This document shows, piece by piece, positions 25,110-33,619 of a stretch of 64,000 nt of DNA. Within the stretch, counting starts at the first letter, position 1. Every line of letters begins with the position of its first letter. Source of the stretch: Kiloniellaceae bacterium. GTDB taxonomy: Bacteria; Pseudomonadota; Alphaproteobacteria; Kiloniellales; Kiloniellaceae. Where the stretch lies: the NCBI GenBank assembly GCA_021776195.1, contig JAJFGK010000111.1:15214-79213 (forward strand), written 5' to 3'. Position numbers and translations under genes: made by a program. Below the pieces are notes generated by a model. The model ran no database searches and was not told where the DNA came from. It worked only from the letters and a program-made list of their open reading frames with translations.

Positions 25110-25957
25110 CGGCCGAACTCCGCAGAAATTTTTGGTGTGCCGGTCAACTCCGCCACGGGCTCTGGCGTGACCGCCTTTTGCTTGCGCGGCTTGCCATAGA
25201 ACTGGAGCGCGATGAGCAGGGGCAGGATCATGAGCAGAAAGACCAGGGTATAGGCGCTGCCGATTTCAAGGCGCATCGAGGCGTAGCTGTCCGCCAGGCC
25301 GACGGGCAGTGTCTTGGTCAGCGGCGTGTGGAGCATCCAGGTCAGATTGAACTCTCCAATGGAGAGCGTGACCACCATGAGAGAGCCGGCCAGAATCCCC
25401 GAGCGGCAGTTGGGAAGGACGACGGTGCGAAAACGATACCAGAAGCCCGCGCCCAGACTGGCAGCACCTTCCTCCAGCGTGCGAAAATCGAAACTCGACA
25501 GGACGGCCAGAACCGAGCGGATCATGAAGGGCAGGGTGTAGAGCACATGGCCAACCAGGATGAACAGCCAGCTCAAGCGAAAGGCGCCGATCCCTCCGTA
25601 GGTGACGATCAGCGCAAGCGCGATCGCCAAGCCCGGAATGGCGATAGGCAGCACCAATGCCTCCTCGATGATGCGCGCGACGCGCCCCGACTTGACCGCC
25701 AGGACATAGGCCGCCGGCACGCCGATCAGAAGATTGCAGACTAGGCAGCTGACCGCGATCAGGAGCGAAAGGAAGATCGTGTCCGCATAGAGCCCCCAGA
25801 CCTCGACCACCCATTTCAAGGTGAGGCCACTCTTCACGCCCTGTTGGAAATTGACCGTCACGCCGGCGAGGAGGGAGAGAAAAATCGGAACGATCAGGAA
25901 CGCGCAGACCAGGAGCGTGAAGGCGAGACTGACGTAGAAGATCTTGCGCTGGGGCAT
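25106..25957 (-). CDS. ABC importer permease, second subunit
   Basis: A 283-residue six-helix permease. TM segments start at about residues 10, 65, 100, 135, 185 and 240; the cytoplasmic EAA loop is LEEGAASLGAGFWYRFRTVVLP. It belongs to the PotC/PhnV-type second permeases. Its start is 11 bp after the first permease and its end overlaps the ATPase start (ATGA), so the proteins are made in coordinated amounts. Confidence 0.9.
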   Translation of the reverse strand: MPQRKIFYVSLAFTLLVCAFLIVPIFLSLLAGVTVNFQQGVKSGLTLKWVVEVWGLYADTIFLSLLIAVSCLVCNLLIGVPAAYVLAVKSGRVARIIEEALVLPIAIPGLAIALALIVTYGGIGAFRLSWLFILVGHVLYTLPFMIRSVLAVLSSFDFRTLEEGAASLGAGFWYRFRTVVLPNCRSGILAGSLMVVTLSIGEFNLTWMLHTPLTKTLPVGLADSYASMRLEIGSAYTLVFLLMILPLLIALQFYGKPRKQKAVTPEPVAELTGTPKISAEFGR

Positions 25958-25968
25958 CGATAGGAGTC

Positions 25969-26790
25969 CTAAGCCGCCGCCGCGACCGACGAACCGGCGA
26001 TCGACCGGGCGATATAGAGCGCGACCCAGGTAATCAGGCCAAGGACGATGCTCAGCGCTGCCGCCGTCGCGAAGTTGGCGTTCAGCGTGAACTCGGTATA
26101 GATCGTCATGGGCAGGACATCGATGTTGGTGGCGAGGGTGAAGGCGGTCCCAAAGGCGCCCATGGCCGTGGCAAAGGCGATCGCGCCCGATGCGATGAGG
26201 GCCGGCTTGAGCGCCGGCAAAATGACATCGCGAATGACCTGCCAGCGCGACGCGCCCAAGGAACGGGCGGCTTCCTCGAGGGCGGGATCGAGTTTCTCGA
26301 CCGCTGCCATGATCGTGAGGATCACCCGCGGGATGGAAAAGTAGAGATAGCCGGTGAAGAGACCGGCCATGGAATAGGCAAAGACCAGGCGCGAGCCCGT
26401 CAGCGCCCTCGAGACTTCATTCGCCAGCCCTTGGCGCCCGGCCAACATGATGACCAGGAACCCGATCACAACGCCGGGAAAGGCCAGGGGAAAGGTCAGC
26501 ATCGCCGTCAAGACCTCCCGTCCGGCAAACTGGTTCCTGACCAGAAAGACGCCCGAAATTGTCGAGACGATGAGCGCCGCCGCGGTGACGGCCGCCGATA
26601 GAAGGAGCGTGGCCACCAGGCTCTCGAAGTGCCGTGGCGTATTGAAGACCGTAAGATACTCGGCAAAGCCGTTCTCGCTGCTCCCACCAATCAAGACGAG
26701 CTTGGTCATGGGCAGCAAGAAGAACGCGGCAAAAACAATCGCGACCGGCAGCATAAGCAAGAACAGCCGCGGATACTCGGTGGACTTCAT
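25969..26790 (-). CDS. ABC importer permease, first subunit
   Basis: A 273-residue permease with six hydrophobic segments; the first is LFLLMLPVAIVFAAFFLL and the EAA loop is LEEAARSLGASRWQVIRDVI. It resembles PotB/PhnU-type first permeases. I placed the start at ATG 26790 because a GTG at 26853 would put a GC-rich stem-loop inside the gene and add residues without family similarity. Both starts have weak ribosome-binding sites. Confidence 0.85.
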   Translation of the reverse strand: MKSTEYPRLFLLMLPVAIVFAAFFLLPMTKLVLIGGSSENGFAEYLTVFNTPRHFESLVATLLLSAAVTAAALIVSTISGVFLVRNQFAGREVLTAMLTFPLAFPGVVIGFLVIMLAGRQGLANEVSRALTGSRLVFAYSMAGLFTGYLYFSIPRVILTIMAAVEKLDPALEEAARSLGASRWQVIRDVILPALKPALIASGAIAFATAMGAFGTAFTLATNIDVLPMTIYTEFTLNANFATAAALSIVLGLITWVALYIARSIAGSSVAAAA

Positions 26791-26820
26791 GACAAGCGGA
26801 CTCGTTTCGATTGGTGCAGC

Positions 26821-26847
26821 GGGGCGGCAGCTTTCGGCCACCGCCCC
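26821..26847 (-). promoter_or_regulatory. Stem-loop between binding-protein and permease genes
   Basis: GGGGCGG (26821-26827) pairs with CCGCCCC (26841-26847) around a 13-nt loop, 13 nt after the binding-protein stop. It could stabilise the 5' part of the mRNA or cause partial termination, giving more binding protein than permease. Confidence 0.5.
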
Positions 26848-26860
26848 CGACACATTCTGC

Positions 26861-27889
26861 CTAGCGAACTTCGTTCAGGTAACGCTGCTTGAAGCCGTCC
26901 TGTACGTCGGCCATTTTTTTGTAATCGACAGGCTGAGAACGGGCGTAGTCCTCCGCCGGCAGGAACTTGGACTGGGCCTCCGGCGACATGGCGCTGGCGC
27001 GGATCGGCCGCAAGAAGGCGTTGGCCCAGACCGCTTGGCCTTTGTCGGACATGATGTGGTCGAGGATCTTCTTGCCCTTGTCCGGATTGGGACCGTTTTT
27101 CACCAGGCTCATGACATAGGGAACGACCACGGTTCCTTCCTGCGGAATGACAAACTCCACGTTGGCCTTGTCCTTGTACTTGCCGCGATAGGCATTGAAA
27201 TCGTAGTCGAATAGGATGGGTATCTCGCCGGACAGGACCCGCGCATAGGAGGTTTGCTTCGGCACGATGGGATTGTTGGCCTGAAGCTTCTTGAAGAAGT
27301 CGATTCCCGGATCGAAGTTATCCAGGGTGCCGCCCATGGCGCGATTGACGGCCACGGCGCCGGCATAGCCGACAAAGGCGCTGGAGGGGTCGAGGTAGCC
27401 CACCATGCCATCGTACTCCGGCTTCAAGAGATCGGCCCAGGATGTCGGAACAGCGGCGTCGCCGAGCGCGTCTTTGTTGACGAAGAGACCCAGGGTCCCG
27501 GAGTGAATGGTGAACCATTTTCCATCAGGGTCTTTGAGGCCCTCGGGAATCTCATCGAAGTTCATGGGCTTGTAGGGCTCGACGACGCCCTTGTCGCCCG
27601 CGGCAATGCCAAAGGAAACGCCGTAGTAGGCGACATCCGCGACCGGGCTCGCTTCCTCGGCCAGCAGCTGTGACAGGGTCTGGCCGGAGTTCTTGTTGTC
27701 ATGGGGAATCTCGTAGCCGAGCGTCTCCTTGATGGACTCGAGCTGCGATGCCCAATCGGCCCACTGCGGCGGGCAGTTGTAGCAGATGGCATCGGCCGCC
27801 AGGGCGGTTGTCATCTGTGCCGCGACGATCAACGCCGCGGTCGCGCTGCCGAGCAGCAGGTTCCGAGGTACAAACGATCCTAACTTCAT
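26861..27889 (-). CDS. Periplasmic solute-binding protein of the lacI-linked ABC importer
   Basis: A 342-residue extracellular binding protein of the Fe3+/polyamine/aminoethylphosphonate class. The signal peptide is residues 1-32 (LLLGSATAALIVAAQMTTALA before ADAI). Mature start AICYNCPPQWADW contains a cysteine pair; VDYKKMADVQDGFKQRY closes the protein. GGGAGG lies 7 nt before ATG 27889. It follows lacI by 18 bp. The ligand is unknown; the terminal phosphodiesterase gene suggests an organophosphate. Confidence 0.88.
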   Translation of the reverse strand: MKLGSFVPRNLLLGSATAALIVAAQMTTALAADAICYNCPPQWADWASQLESIKETLGYEIPHDNKNSGQTLSQLLAEEASPVADVAYYGVSFGIAAGDKGVVEPYKPMNFDEIPEGLKDPDGKWFTIHSGTLGLFVNKDALGDAAVPTSWADLLKPEYDGMVGYLDPSSAFVGYAGAVAVNRAMGGTLDNFDPGIDFFKKLQANNPIVPKQTSYARVLSGEIPILFDYDFNAYRGKYKDKANVEFVIPQEGTVVVPYVMSLVKNGPNPDKGKKILDHIMSDKGQAVWANAFLRPIRASAMSPEAQSKFLPAEDYARSQPVDYKKMADVQDGFKQRYLNEVR

Positions 27890-27907
27890 CACACTTCCTC
27901 CCTTGGT

Positions 27908-28957
27908 TTATTGACTGTTGTTGGAATGCAAGGCCTCCGGCTCGCCGGCTTTGGGCGCCGGCCCGACAGAGGCCCCCGGTCGATAGGCAGTTGGCAGGAC
28001 TTGAACCTTGCTCGTGGTGTCGCCGGTCAAACGGCCAAGAAGCTGCTGAACGGCGGCCTGGCCCATGGCACGGGATGGCTGGACGACGCTGGCCAGTGTC
28101 GGGTGCGACAAGAGGCCAAATGAGATTCCATCGAATCCGATGACGGACATCTCGTCGGGAACCACGACATTCTGGGCGCGTAGCGCGCTGATCACAGAGA
28201 AGGCCAGCAGGTCGGTGGAGCAAAAGAGAGCGGTCGGCGTGTCTTTTCCCTCCAACAGTTTCCCGACCGCTCGTGCGATGCGTCCTTCCACGAAATCGAC
28301 CTCGATCAATGTCGGGGGCGCCAACCGCGCTTCGGCAATCCCGTCTTCAAAGCCGCAAAAGCGCGCCCGTGAACGGTCGGATGCATCGAAGCGCCCCGCA
28401 ATCATACCCAGTCGATCATGGCCGAGCTGAATGAACTCTTCCGCGACCATCCGGCCGGCGGCCCGGTTATCCACCGTGACCGCGCTTCGGTTGGACCGTT
28501 CGGGTTGGTTGAACAACAAGACGTAGGGAATGCCGTGCGCGTCGAGGCGATCCAATTCCTGGCTGTGGTCCGCATCGGCGACGGTCAGGATGAGGCCATC
28601 GACCCGGTTGCCCAGCATGGTCTCGATCGCATGCCTTTCATCTTTCTCCTGATAGTTGCTACAGGTGATGAAGACCGAGTAGCCGGCGGATTGCGCCGCC
28701 GCCTGGATGCCCTCCACGACCTCGCCGAAAATGGGATTGGCGATCGACGGCAACATAATCCCAAAGGTTCGTGTCGAGGCGGTCTTGAGGTTGCGACCCA
28801 CGGCGTTGGGCCGAAACCCGAGCTCATCGATAGCGGCCTGCACGCGCGCTGCCGTCGCTGGACTAATCGCGCCGCGACTGTTGACAACGCGAGAGACCGT
28901 CGCCGGCGAAACACCGGCCAGCGTGGCCACGTCTTTCAGGGTCGCCACAGCGTTCAT
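27908..28957 (-). CDS. LacI-family repressor of the ABC-phosphodiesterase cassette
   Basis: A 349-residue LacI/GalR regulator. The helix-turn-helix is TLKDVATLAGVSPATVSRVV (residues 6-25), the hinge helix about 47-57, and the periplasmic-binding-protein-like effector domain 60-335 (FGIMLPSIANPIFGEVVEGI; VIGFDGISFG). It is first in the operon, so it controls its own cassette. Two CG-centred dyads upstream (29015-29026 and 29087-29100) are its likely operators. GAGGACACTC precedes the ATG. Confidence 0.92.
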   Translation of the reverse strand: MNAVATLKDVATLAGVSPATVSRVVNSRGAISPATAARVQAAIDELGFRPNAVGRNLKTASTRTFGIMLPSIANPIFGEVVEGIQAAAQSAGYSVFITCSNYQEKDERHAIETMLGNRVDGLILTVADADHSQELDRLDAHGIPYVLLFNQPERSNRSAVTVDNRAAGRMVAEEFIQLGHDRLGMIAGRFDASDRSRARFCGFEDGIAEARLAPPTLIEVDFVEGRIARAVGKLLEGKDTPTALFCSTDLLAFSVISALRAQNVVVPDEMSVIGFDGISFGLLSHPTLASVVQPSRAMGQAAVQQLLGRLTGDTTSKVQVLPTAYRPGASVGPAPKAGEPEALHSNNSQ

Positions 28958-29014
28958 GAGTGTCCTCGAACCTTGGTCGACAGGCTCGAACTAGAGCATC
29001 AATTTCAAAAATAT

Positions 29015-29026
29015 GGAAACGTTTTC
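29015..29026. promoter_or_regulatory. LacI-type operator 1
   Basis: GGAAACGTTTTC, 10 of 12 positions symmetric around a central CG as in LacI/PurR/CcpA-family operators, 58-69 bp upstream of the lacI start. Confidence 0.6.
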
Positions 29027-29086
29027 TGAAGTTCGTTATTCAAATTCAATATTTATATCGATAAATCAGTTGGTTATAAGCTATTA

Positions 29087-29100
29087 TGCAATCGTTTGCA
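29087..29100. promoter_or_regulatory. LacI-type operator 2
   Basis: TGCAATCGTTTGCA, symmetric except for one base pair either side of the CG centre. It lies 130-143 bp from lacI and about 245 bp before the oxygenase start, 72 bp from operator 1, so looping between the two is possible. Confidence 0.55.
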
Positions 29101-29342
29101 GAAATTTGTACCAATCAAGAGAAACTTTCGCCGGCTCAAGACATCATAATCGTCATCAAAACCGATTGTTGCACGGACGCCTTTGCCGGCTCGCAGGAGC
29201 CAGGATCGCGGGCCCCGCCACAATCGGATTATCCGATCATGGCATCGGCCAAAATCGCTTTTCAAGCAGCGGGCCGGGTGATCTGATTCGTTGTCGGAAC
29301 GGTCACTCTCCGGGACTGTTCGTTCGTTGGAGGAGATTGAGC

Positions 29343-30179
29343 ATGCCCATGGACAGGGGAACTTCGGCGGCGGAACTCGTCGATCTCGATCGCTATCCGA
29401 TCGACGACCTGGACAGCGAGGCGGGTCAGGCCCTGCTGGCACGCTGCCAGCGCGACCTGGCGGCGCGGGCGCTCTGTGCCTTGAGCGGCTTTATCCGGCC
29501 GGTGTGGCTCGCCGCCATGAGAGAGGAGGCGGCCGCGCTCACGCCGCTTGCTTACTACCGCAACGAATTGCACACGCCCTTCTACGACAGCAAGGACAGT
29601 GACGCGCCGCCGCCGGACCATCTCTTGCAAACCAAGGTGAAGAGCAGTTATCGCCAGATCCTGACCGACGACATTCCGGACGAAGCCCTGATGCGCAGGC
29701 TTTATCTCTGGGCGCCCTTGACGGCCTTTGTGCGCCGGGTCTTCGGCGCCGAGACGCTGTTCCGCAGCCACTGTCCGCATTTGTCCCTGACTTACAAGAT
29801 CGCGGGCGAGGGCGATACCGACAGTTGGCACTACGACGGCAACGACGGTGTCGTCTCGCTGCTGCTGCAAAAGCCAGACCGGGGCGGGCAGTTCGAGTAT
29901 GCGCCCTACATTCGCAGCGAAGACGACCAGCGCTACGATCGGGTGACCGAACTTTTTGCCGATCCCAAGGCGCACGGTGTCAGGCCGGCCATCGAACCGG
30001 GAACCTTCGTTTTCTTCAACGGCAACTATTCGATCCATAGGGTCACCCCGGTCGGGCCGACAAAGCAGGCTCGTATAATCACCCTGCTGAGCTACGATCA
30101 GCGGCCGGACCAGATCTTCCCGCCGAGCTATATCGACCATCTGAGGACTTTTCCCAGGGGTGTCGACGCGCCACTTTGA
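29343..30179 (+). CDS. 2OG-Fe(II) oxygenase superfamily protein, ArpA-like
   Basis: A 278-residue protein with a double-stranded beta-helix core. Iron ligands are HxD in TDSWHYDGNDGVV and His in GNYSIHRVTPVG; the 2OG-binding Arg is in ARIITLLSYD. The surrounding sequence (YKIAGEGDTDSWHYDG; RGGQFEYAPYIRSEDDQ) matches ArpA-like hydroxylases. The intact Asp of HxD argues against a radical halogenase. GGAGGAGATTGAGC precedes ATG 29343. Divergent from lacI, so it may be in the same regulon. Confidence 0.82.
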   Translation: MPMDRGTSAAELVDLDRYPIDDLDSEAGQALLARCQRDLAARALCALSGFIRPVWLAAMREEAAALTPLAYYRNELHTPFYDSKDSDAPPPDHLLQTKVKSSYRQILTDDIPDEALMRRLYLWAPLTAFVRRVFGAETLFRSHCPHLSLTYKIAGEGDTDSWHYDGNDGVVSLLLQKPDRGGQFEYAPYIRSEDDQRYDRVTELFADPKAHGVRPAIEPGTFVFFNGNYSIHRVTPVGPTKQARIITLLSYDQRPDQIFPPSYIDHLRTFPRGVDAPL

Positions 30180-30391
30180 CCAGGACGCCCCTTGATTCGG
30201 CGGCGCAGATCGCTAGGTTTGCCTCTTGTCGTCCCCTATTCGGCTATTGCGACTGCCGCCCAGGGGCATGATCCTTTCGTAGATTGCGATCAGGCGGTCC
30301 GCATCGCGCGGGCAGCCTCTGTCGGTGCGACTCCCGTCCGGGGTGTGATATGACCCTTCGGGTGCGATTCGCCGCCGAGTTTGGATGAAGT

Positions 30392-32098
30392 GTGGAAATA
30401 CTGCTCAACCTGGTCGGCGGCGTGGCCTTGCTCTTGTGGGGCGTGCGCATGGTGCGCACCGGCATCGAGCGGTCCTGCGGACATCTGCTGCGTCAGGCGG
30501 TCTCCAGGTCCTCGGGCAACCGCTGGGCGGCTTTCGCGGCGGGGCTCGGCATTACCGGGCTGTTGCAGAGCAGCACGGCGACGGCGCTGATCGTCTCGTC
30601 CTTCGCCGGCCAGGGCCTCTTTGCCGTCGCTATCGGTCTCGCCCTGATGCTGGGCGCCGACGTCGGCTCGACGTTGATCGTGCAGCTCTTCTCCTTCAAC
30701 GTGGCCTGGATCTCGCCGCTGCTGATCTCGATCGGGGTCTTCGGCTACCTGTCGTCGGAGCGGACCTATCGGCGCAACCTCTCGCGCTCGATCATCGGCC
30801 TGGGCCTGATTCTCCTGTCCCTGAAGCTGGTCTCCCTGGCCTCGGCGCCGCTGCGCGAGACCGAAGGTCTTTCGGTCGTCCTGCAGGCGCTCACCGAAGA
30901 GCCGTTCCTGGCGGTGCTGATCGCGGCGGTCATCACCTGGCTGGCTCACTCCAGTGTCGCCGTGGTGCTGCTGGTCATGTCTCTGGCGGGCTTGCAGGTG
31001 ATCGCGCTGCAGCTCGCGCTCTCCATGGTGCTCGGGGCCAATCTCGGTGCGGCCATCACCGCGGTCGTCATCACCCTGGGGAGCCCGGTCCTGGCGCGTC
31101 GCGTGCCGCTCGGCAACCTGATCATGCGCGCGGCGGGCGTGGTCGCGCTGGTGCCTCTGGTGCCCTGGCTCCAGCCCTATCTCGAAGTCGCCTCGAGCGA
31201 TCCGGCGCGCATGGTCGCCAACTTTCACACCGGCTTCAATTTGGTTCTGGCCATGGTCTTCCTGCCGCTCACCGGGCTGGTGGCAAGCGCCACGACCCGG
31301 CTGCTGCCGGACCGGGGGACCGCGGGCGACACGCGCCGGCCGCGCTATCTGGATTTCAACGCGCTGGAGGCGCCGGTCGTGGCCCTGGCCTCGGCGGCAC
31401 GCGAGACCCTGCGGATGGGCGACGAGGTGCGCTCCATGCTCTCCGCCGCGCGCCAGGTCCTGCTGAAAAACGACCCGTCGCAACTCGAGGCCGTCGCCTC
31501 GATGGACGACTTGATCGATGAACTCCACCTGGCGATCAAGCTCTACATCACCTCTCTGTCGAAGACCGAAATGGATCAGGGAGAGAGCGAAAGAAGTATC
31601 GAGATCCTGAGCTTCACGACCAACCTGGAGCACATTGGCGACGTGGTGGACAAAAACCTGCTGGAGTTGGCCGCCAAGCGGAGCAAAGCCAGGATCAGCT
31701 TCTCGGCCGAGGGTCTGCAGGAACTGGAGGCCTATTTCGACCAGGTTCTGGCGAACCTCGATCTCGCCCTGAACGTCTTTTTGACCCGCGACATCGAACT
31801 GGCCCGCAGCCTGCTGCGCGAGAAGACCGGGATGCGCGCTCTGGAGCGGCGCTACGTCGAAAACCACTTCGCGCGGATCGGTAAGCGCTATGCCGAGTCC
31901 ATCGAATCGAGCGCCCTACACATCGATATCCTGCGCGACCTGAAGCGCATCAACAGCTACCTGACCTCCATCGCCTATCCCATTCTGGAGCGCGGCGGCG
32001 AACTGACGGAGAGTCGCCTGCGGGAAACGGACCCAGAAAGCGCGGCCTTGGACAATAGCGCTCGGGAAACCCGCCTGCCGCCCGAACCCCAGCCTTAA
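30392..32098 (+). CDS. Na+/phosphate cotransporter family protein with C-terminal PhoU domain
   Basis: A 568-residue protein: membrane part (1-310) with the two inverted Na/Pi-II repeats, each carrying a QSS/HSS-type motif (GLLQSSTATALIVSSFAG and WLAHSSVAVVLLVMSLAG) and GADVGST / GANLGAA, then a PhoU-like helical domain (345-545). The start is GTG 30392; GGATGAA lies upstream and no in-frame ATG exists near TM1. It moves phosphate with sodium, either direction depending on conditions. Nearby phosphodiesterase genes make a phosphorus link attractive. Confidence 0.88.
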   Translation: MEILLNLVGGVALLLWGVRMVRTGIERSCGHLLRQAVSRSSGNRWAAFAAGLGITGLLQSSTATALIVSSFAGQGLFAVAIGLALMLGADVGSTLIVQLFSFNVAWISPLLISIGVFGYLSSERTYRRNLSRSIIGLGLILLSLKLVSLASAPLRETEGLSVVLQALTEEPFLAVLIAAVITWLAHSSVAVVLLVMSLAGLQVIALQLALSMVLGANLGAAITAVVITLGSPVLARRVPLGNLIMRAAGVVALVPLVPWLQPYLEVASSDPARMVANFHTGFNLVLAMVFLPLTGLVASATTRLLPDRGTAGDTRRPRYLDFNALEAPVVALASAARETLRMGDEVRSMLSAARQVLLKNDPSQLEAVASMDDLIDELHLAIKLYITSLSKTEMDQGESERSIEILSFTTNLEHIGDVVDKNLLELAAKRSKARISFSAEGLQELEAYFDQVLANLDLALNVFLTRDIELARSLLREKTGMRALERRYVENHFARIGKRYAESIESSALHIDILRDLKRINSYLTSIAYPILERGGELTESRLRETDPESAALDNSARETRLPPEPQP

Positions 32099-32128
32099 GG
32101 CGCTCCGGCTTTCCCTTTCCCCTTGCCC

Positions 32129-32147
32129 GCCGGCCTTCCGGGCCGGC
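32129..32147. terminator. Stem-loop after the Na/Pi transporter gene
   Basis: GCCGGCC/GGCCGGC, 7 bp with a TTCCG loop, 31 nt after the stop at 32098 and before the ribosome-binding site of the triple-RidA gene. No T-run follows, so factor-independent termination is doubtful. Confidence 0.35.
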
Positions 32148-32182
32148 AAGGTGATGCAAAAGGAGCAACCGGAGGGGCAGTC

Positions 32183-33409
32183 ATGGGCGCGCGTCAATAT
32201 TCCTGGCCGGAGGGCCACTGGGCCTGGCCGATCTCCGTGACTCACAAGCACGGCCTGCGCGATGGCGACTTGATCTTCGTCGGCGGCCAGGTCGATCTCG
32301 ACAGCCAGGGCAGGGTCCGCAACCCGGGCGATCTGGCGGCCCAGACCCGAGGCGCGATGACCTATATGGCCGTGGTCTTCGAAGACCTCGGCGCCGACCT
32401 GGGCGATCTGGTGAAGCTGGTCGCCTACTATGTCGGCGAGGGGCCGGAGGCCGAGGCGATCCTGCTGCGGGAGATCGCGCGGGCCCTGCCGCCGGGCGCG
32501 GGGCCGGCGATCAGTCTGGTCGCCCTGCCGGCCTTGGGGTACGAAGGCCTGGTTTCGGAAATCGAAGCGGTGGCGATGCGTGGCGAGGACGGCACGCGCC
32601 TGCTGCGCCGGGCTGTCTCGCCCGAAGGCTTGCCGCCCGTGCCGGCGCCCTTCGTTCATGGCTTGGCCTGCGGCGAGATGATCTTCATCGGCGATCAGGC
32701 CGCGCTCGACGAGAGCGGCGCGGTGATGGTCCCGGGCGATGTGGTGGCCCAGAGCCAGGCGATGATGGAGCGCCTCGAGACGGTCCTGGGCCGCCTCGGC
32801 GCCGATTTCGACGATGTGGTGAAGCTCAACGTCTTTTACAGGGGTGCGGGCGATGCCGAGAGCTGGGCCGTGCCGGCCAAGATCAGGGCGGGCTACTTTG
32901 CCGAACCGGGGCCGGCGGCGACGGGCGTTCCGGTTGTCGCCTTCGCCCAGCCGGGCCTGATGACGCGAATTGCCGTCACCGCAATGCGCGATCCCGGTGG
33001 CGAACGCCTGGAGAGGTCCTTCTCCTGGCCCGAGGGCCATTGGGACTGGCCCACACATCTGCCCTACAAGCACGGCAATCGCTGCGGGCGGATGGTCCAT
33101 GTCGGCGGGCAGGTATCGATCGACAGCCTGGGACAGGTCATCGATCCCAACGACCTGGTGGCCCAGACCGAGCGTTCAATGGACTACATCGCCAAAGTTC
33201 TGACCGATCTGGGGGCCGGGCTCGACGATGTGGTGAAGGTGACGGCCTTCTATCAGGGCGGCGCCTCGGCGGCGCGGATTCATGAGAACCTCTCGGTCCG
33301 CTCGGCGGCCTTCAGCGATCCCGGACCGGCGACCACCGGCATCCCGGTCCCCTACCTGGCCTACGAAACGATGATCATCGAGATCGAGGTCATCGCCCTG
33401 GTCGACTAG
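32183..33409 (+). CDS. Three-domain RidA-family fusion protein
   Basis: A 408-residue protein made of three consecutive RidA/YjgF domains (about 1-130, 135-270, 275-408). Domains 1 and 3 both begin with a YSWPEGHW-like / FSWPEGHWDWP segment and share HKHG/YKHGNR, VGGQV and AQTxxxMxY motifs, so they look like products of an internal duplication; domain 2 (FIGDQAALDESG, SQAMMERLETVL) is more divergent. RidA normally works as a homotrimer; one chain could form a pseudo-trimer with non-identical active sites. GGAGGGGC precedes ATG 32183. Follows the Na/Pi gene. Confidence 0.85.
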   Translation: MGARQYSWPEGHWAWPISVTHKHGLRDGDLIFVGGQVDLDSQGRVRNPGDLAAQTRGAMTYMAVVFEDLGADLGDLVKLVAYYVGEGPEAEAILLREIARALPPGAGPAISLVALPALGYEGLVSEIEAVAMRGEDGTRLLRRAVSPEGLPPVPAPFVHGLACGEMIFIGDQAALDESGAVMVPGDVVAQSQAMMERLETVLGRLGADFDDVVKLNVFYRGAGDAESWAVPAKIRAGYFAEPGPAATGVPVVAFAQPGLMTRIAVTAMRDPGGERLERSFSWPEGHWDWPTHLPYKHGNRCGRMVHVGGQVSIDSLGQVIDPNDLVAQTERSMDYIAKVLTDLGAGLDDVVKVTAFYQGGASAARIHENLSVRSAAFSDPGPATTGIPVPYLAYETMIIEIEVIALVD

Positions 33410-33429
33410 CGGCTTGTTGAGCAGAGCGC

Positions 33430-33591
33430 GTCATCCCGGACACGACTTTCCTCCAGATCTACGATCTGGAAAGGAAAGTCAGCGATCCGGGATCTCGGTG
33501 GAAGTGAGATCAGGCGTCGGCCCGAGGTTCCGGATACCTCGCTTCGACCGCCAAATCGAAGATTTGGGCCGAAGCGGGTTCCGGAATGACA
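33430..33591 (+). repeat. Dispersed 162-bp palindromic repeat, copy B
   Basis: Forward copy of the element at 20928-21091 (reverse) and 56920-57080. Ends GTCATCCCGGA and TCCGGAATGAC are inverted repeats. Located between the convergent triple-RidA and TRAP permease genes, filling most of the gap. Copies A and B are the closest pair by eye. Confidence 0.85.
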
Positions 33592-33619
33592 CGCTTAGGT
33601 CAACAATTGTGACCAGACA

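Larger units (their letters stand above)
28958..29342. promoter_or_regulatory. AT-rich divergent control region, lacI cassette / 2OG oxygenase
   Basis: 385 bp, clearly more AT-rich than its surroundings (especially 29000-29115), with no credible ORF. It separates the divergent lacI cassette and the oxygenase gene at 29343 and holds two LacI-type dyads listed separately. Confidence 0.6.

Noticed and set aside
26791..26853. GTG start giving the first permease 21 extra residues
   Set aside because: No ribosome-binding site, sequence unlike permease N termini, and it would include a stem-loop; ATG 26790 preferred.
29343..30179. Radical halogenase (BesD-type)
   Set aside because: The halogenase signature replaces the Asp of HxD by Gly or Ala; here HYD is intact, so a hydroxylase-type site is expected.
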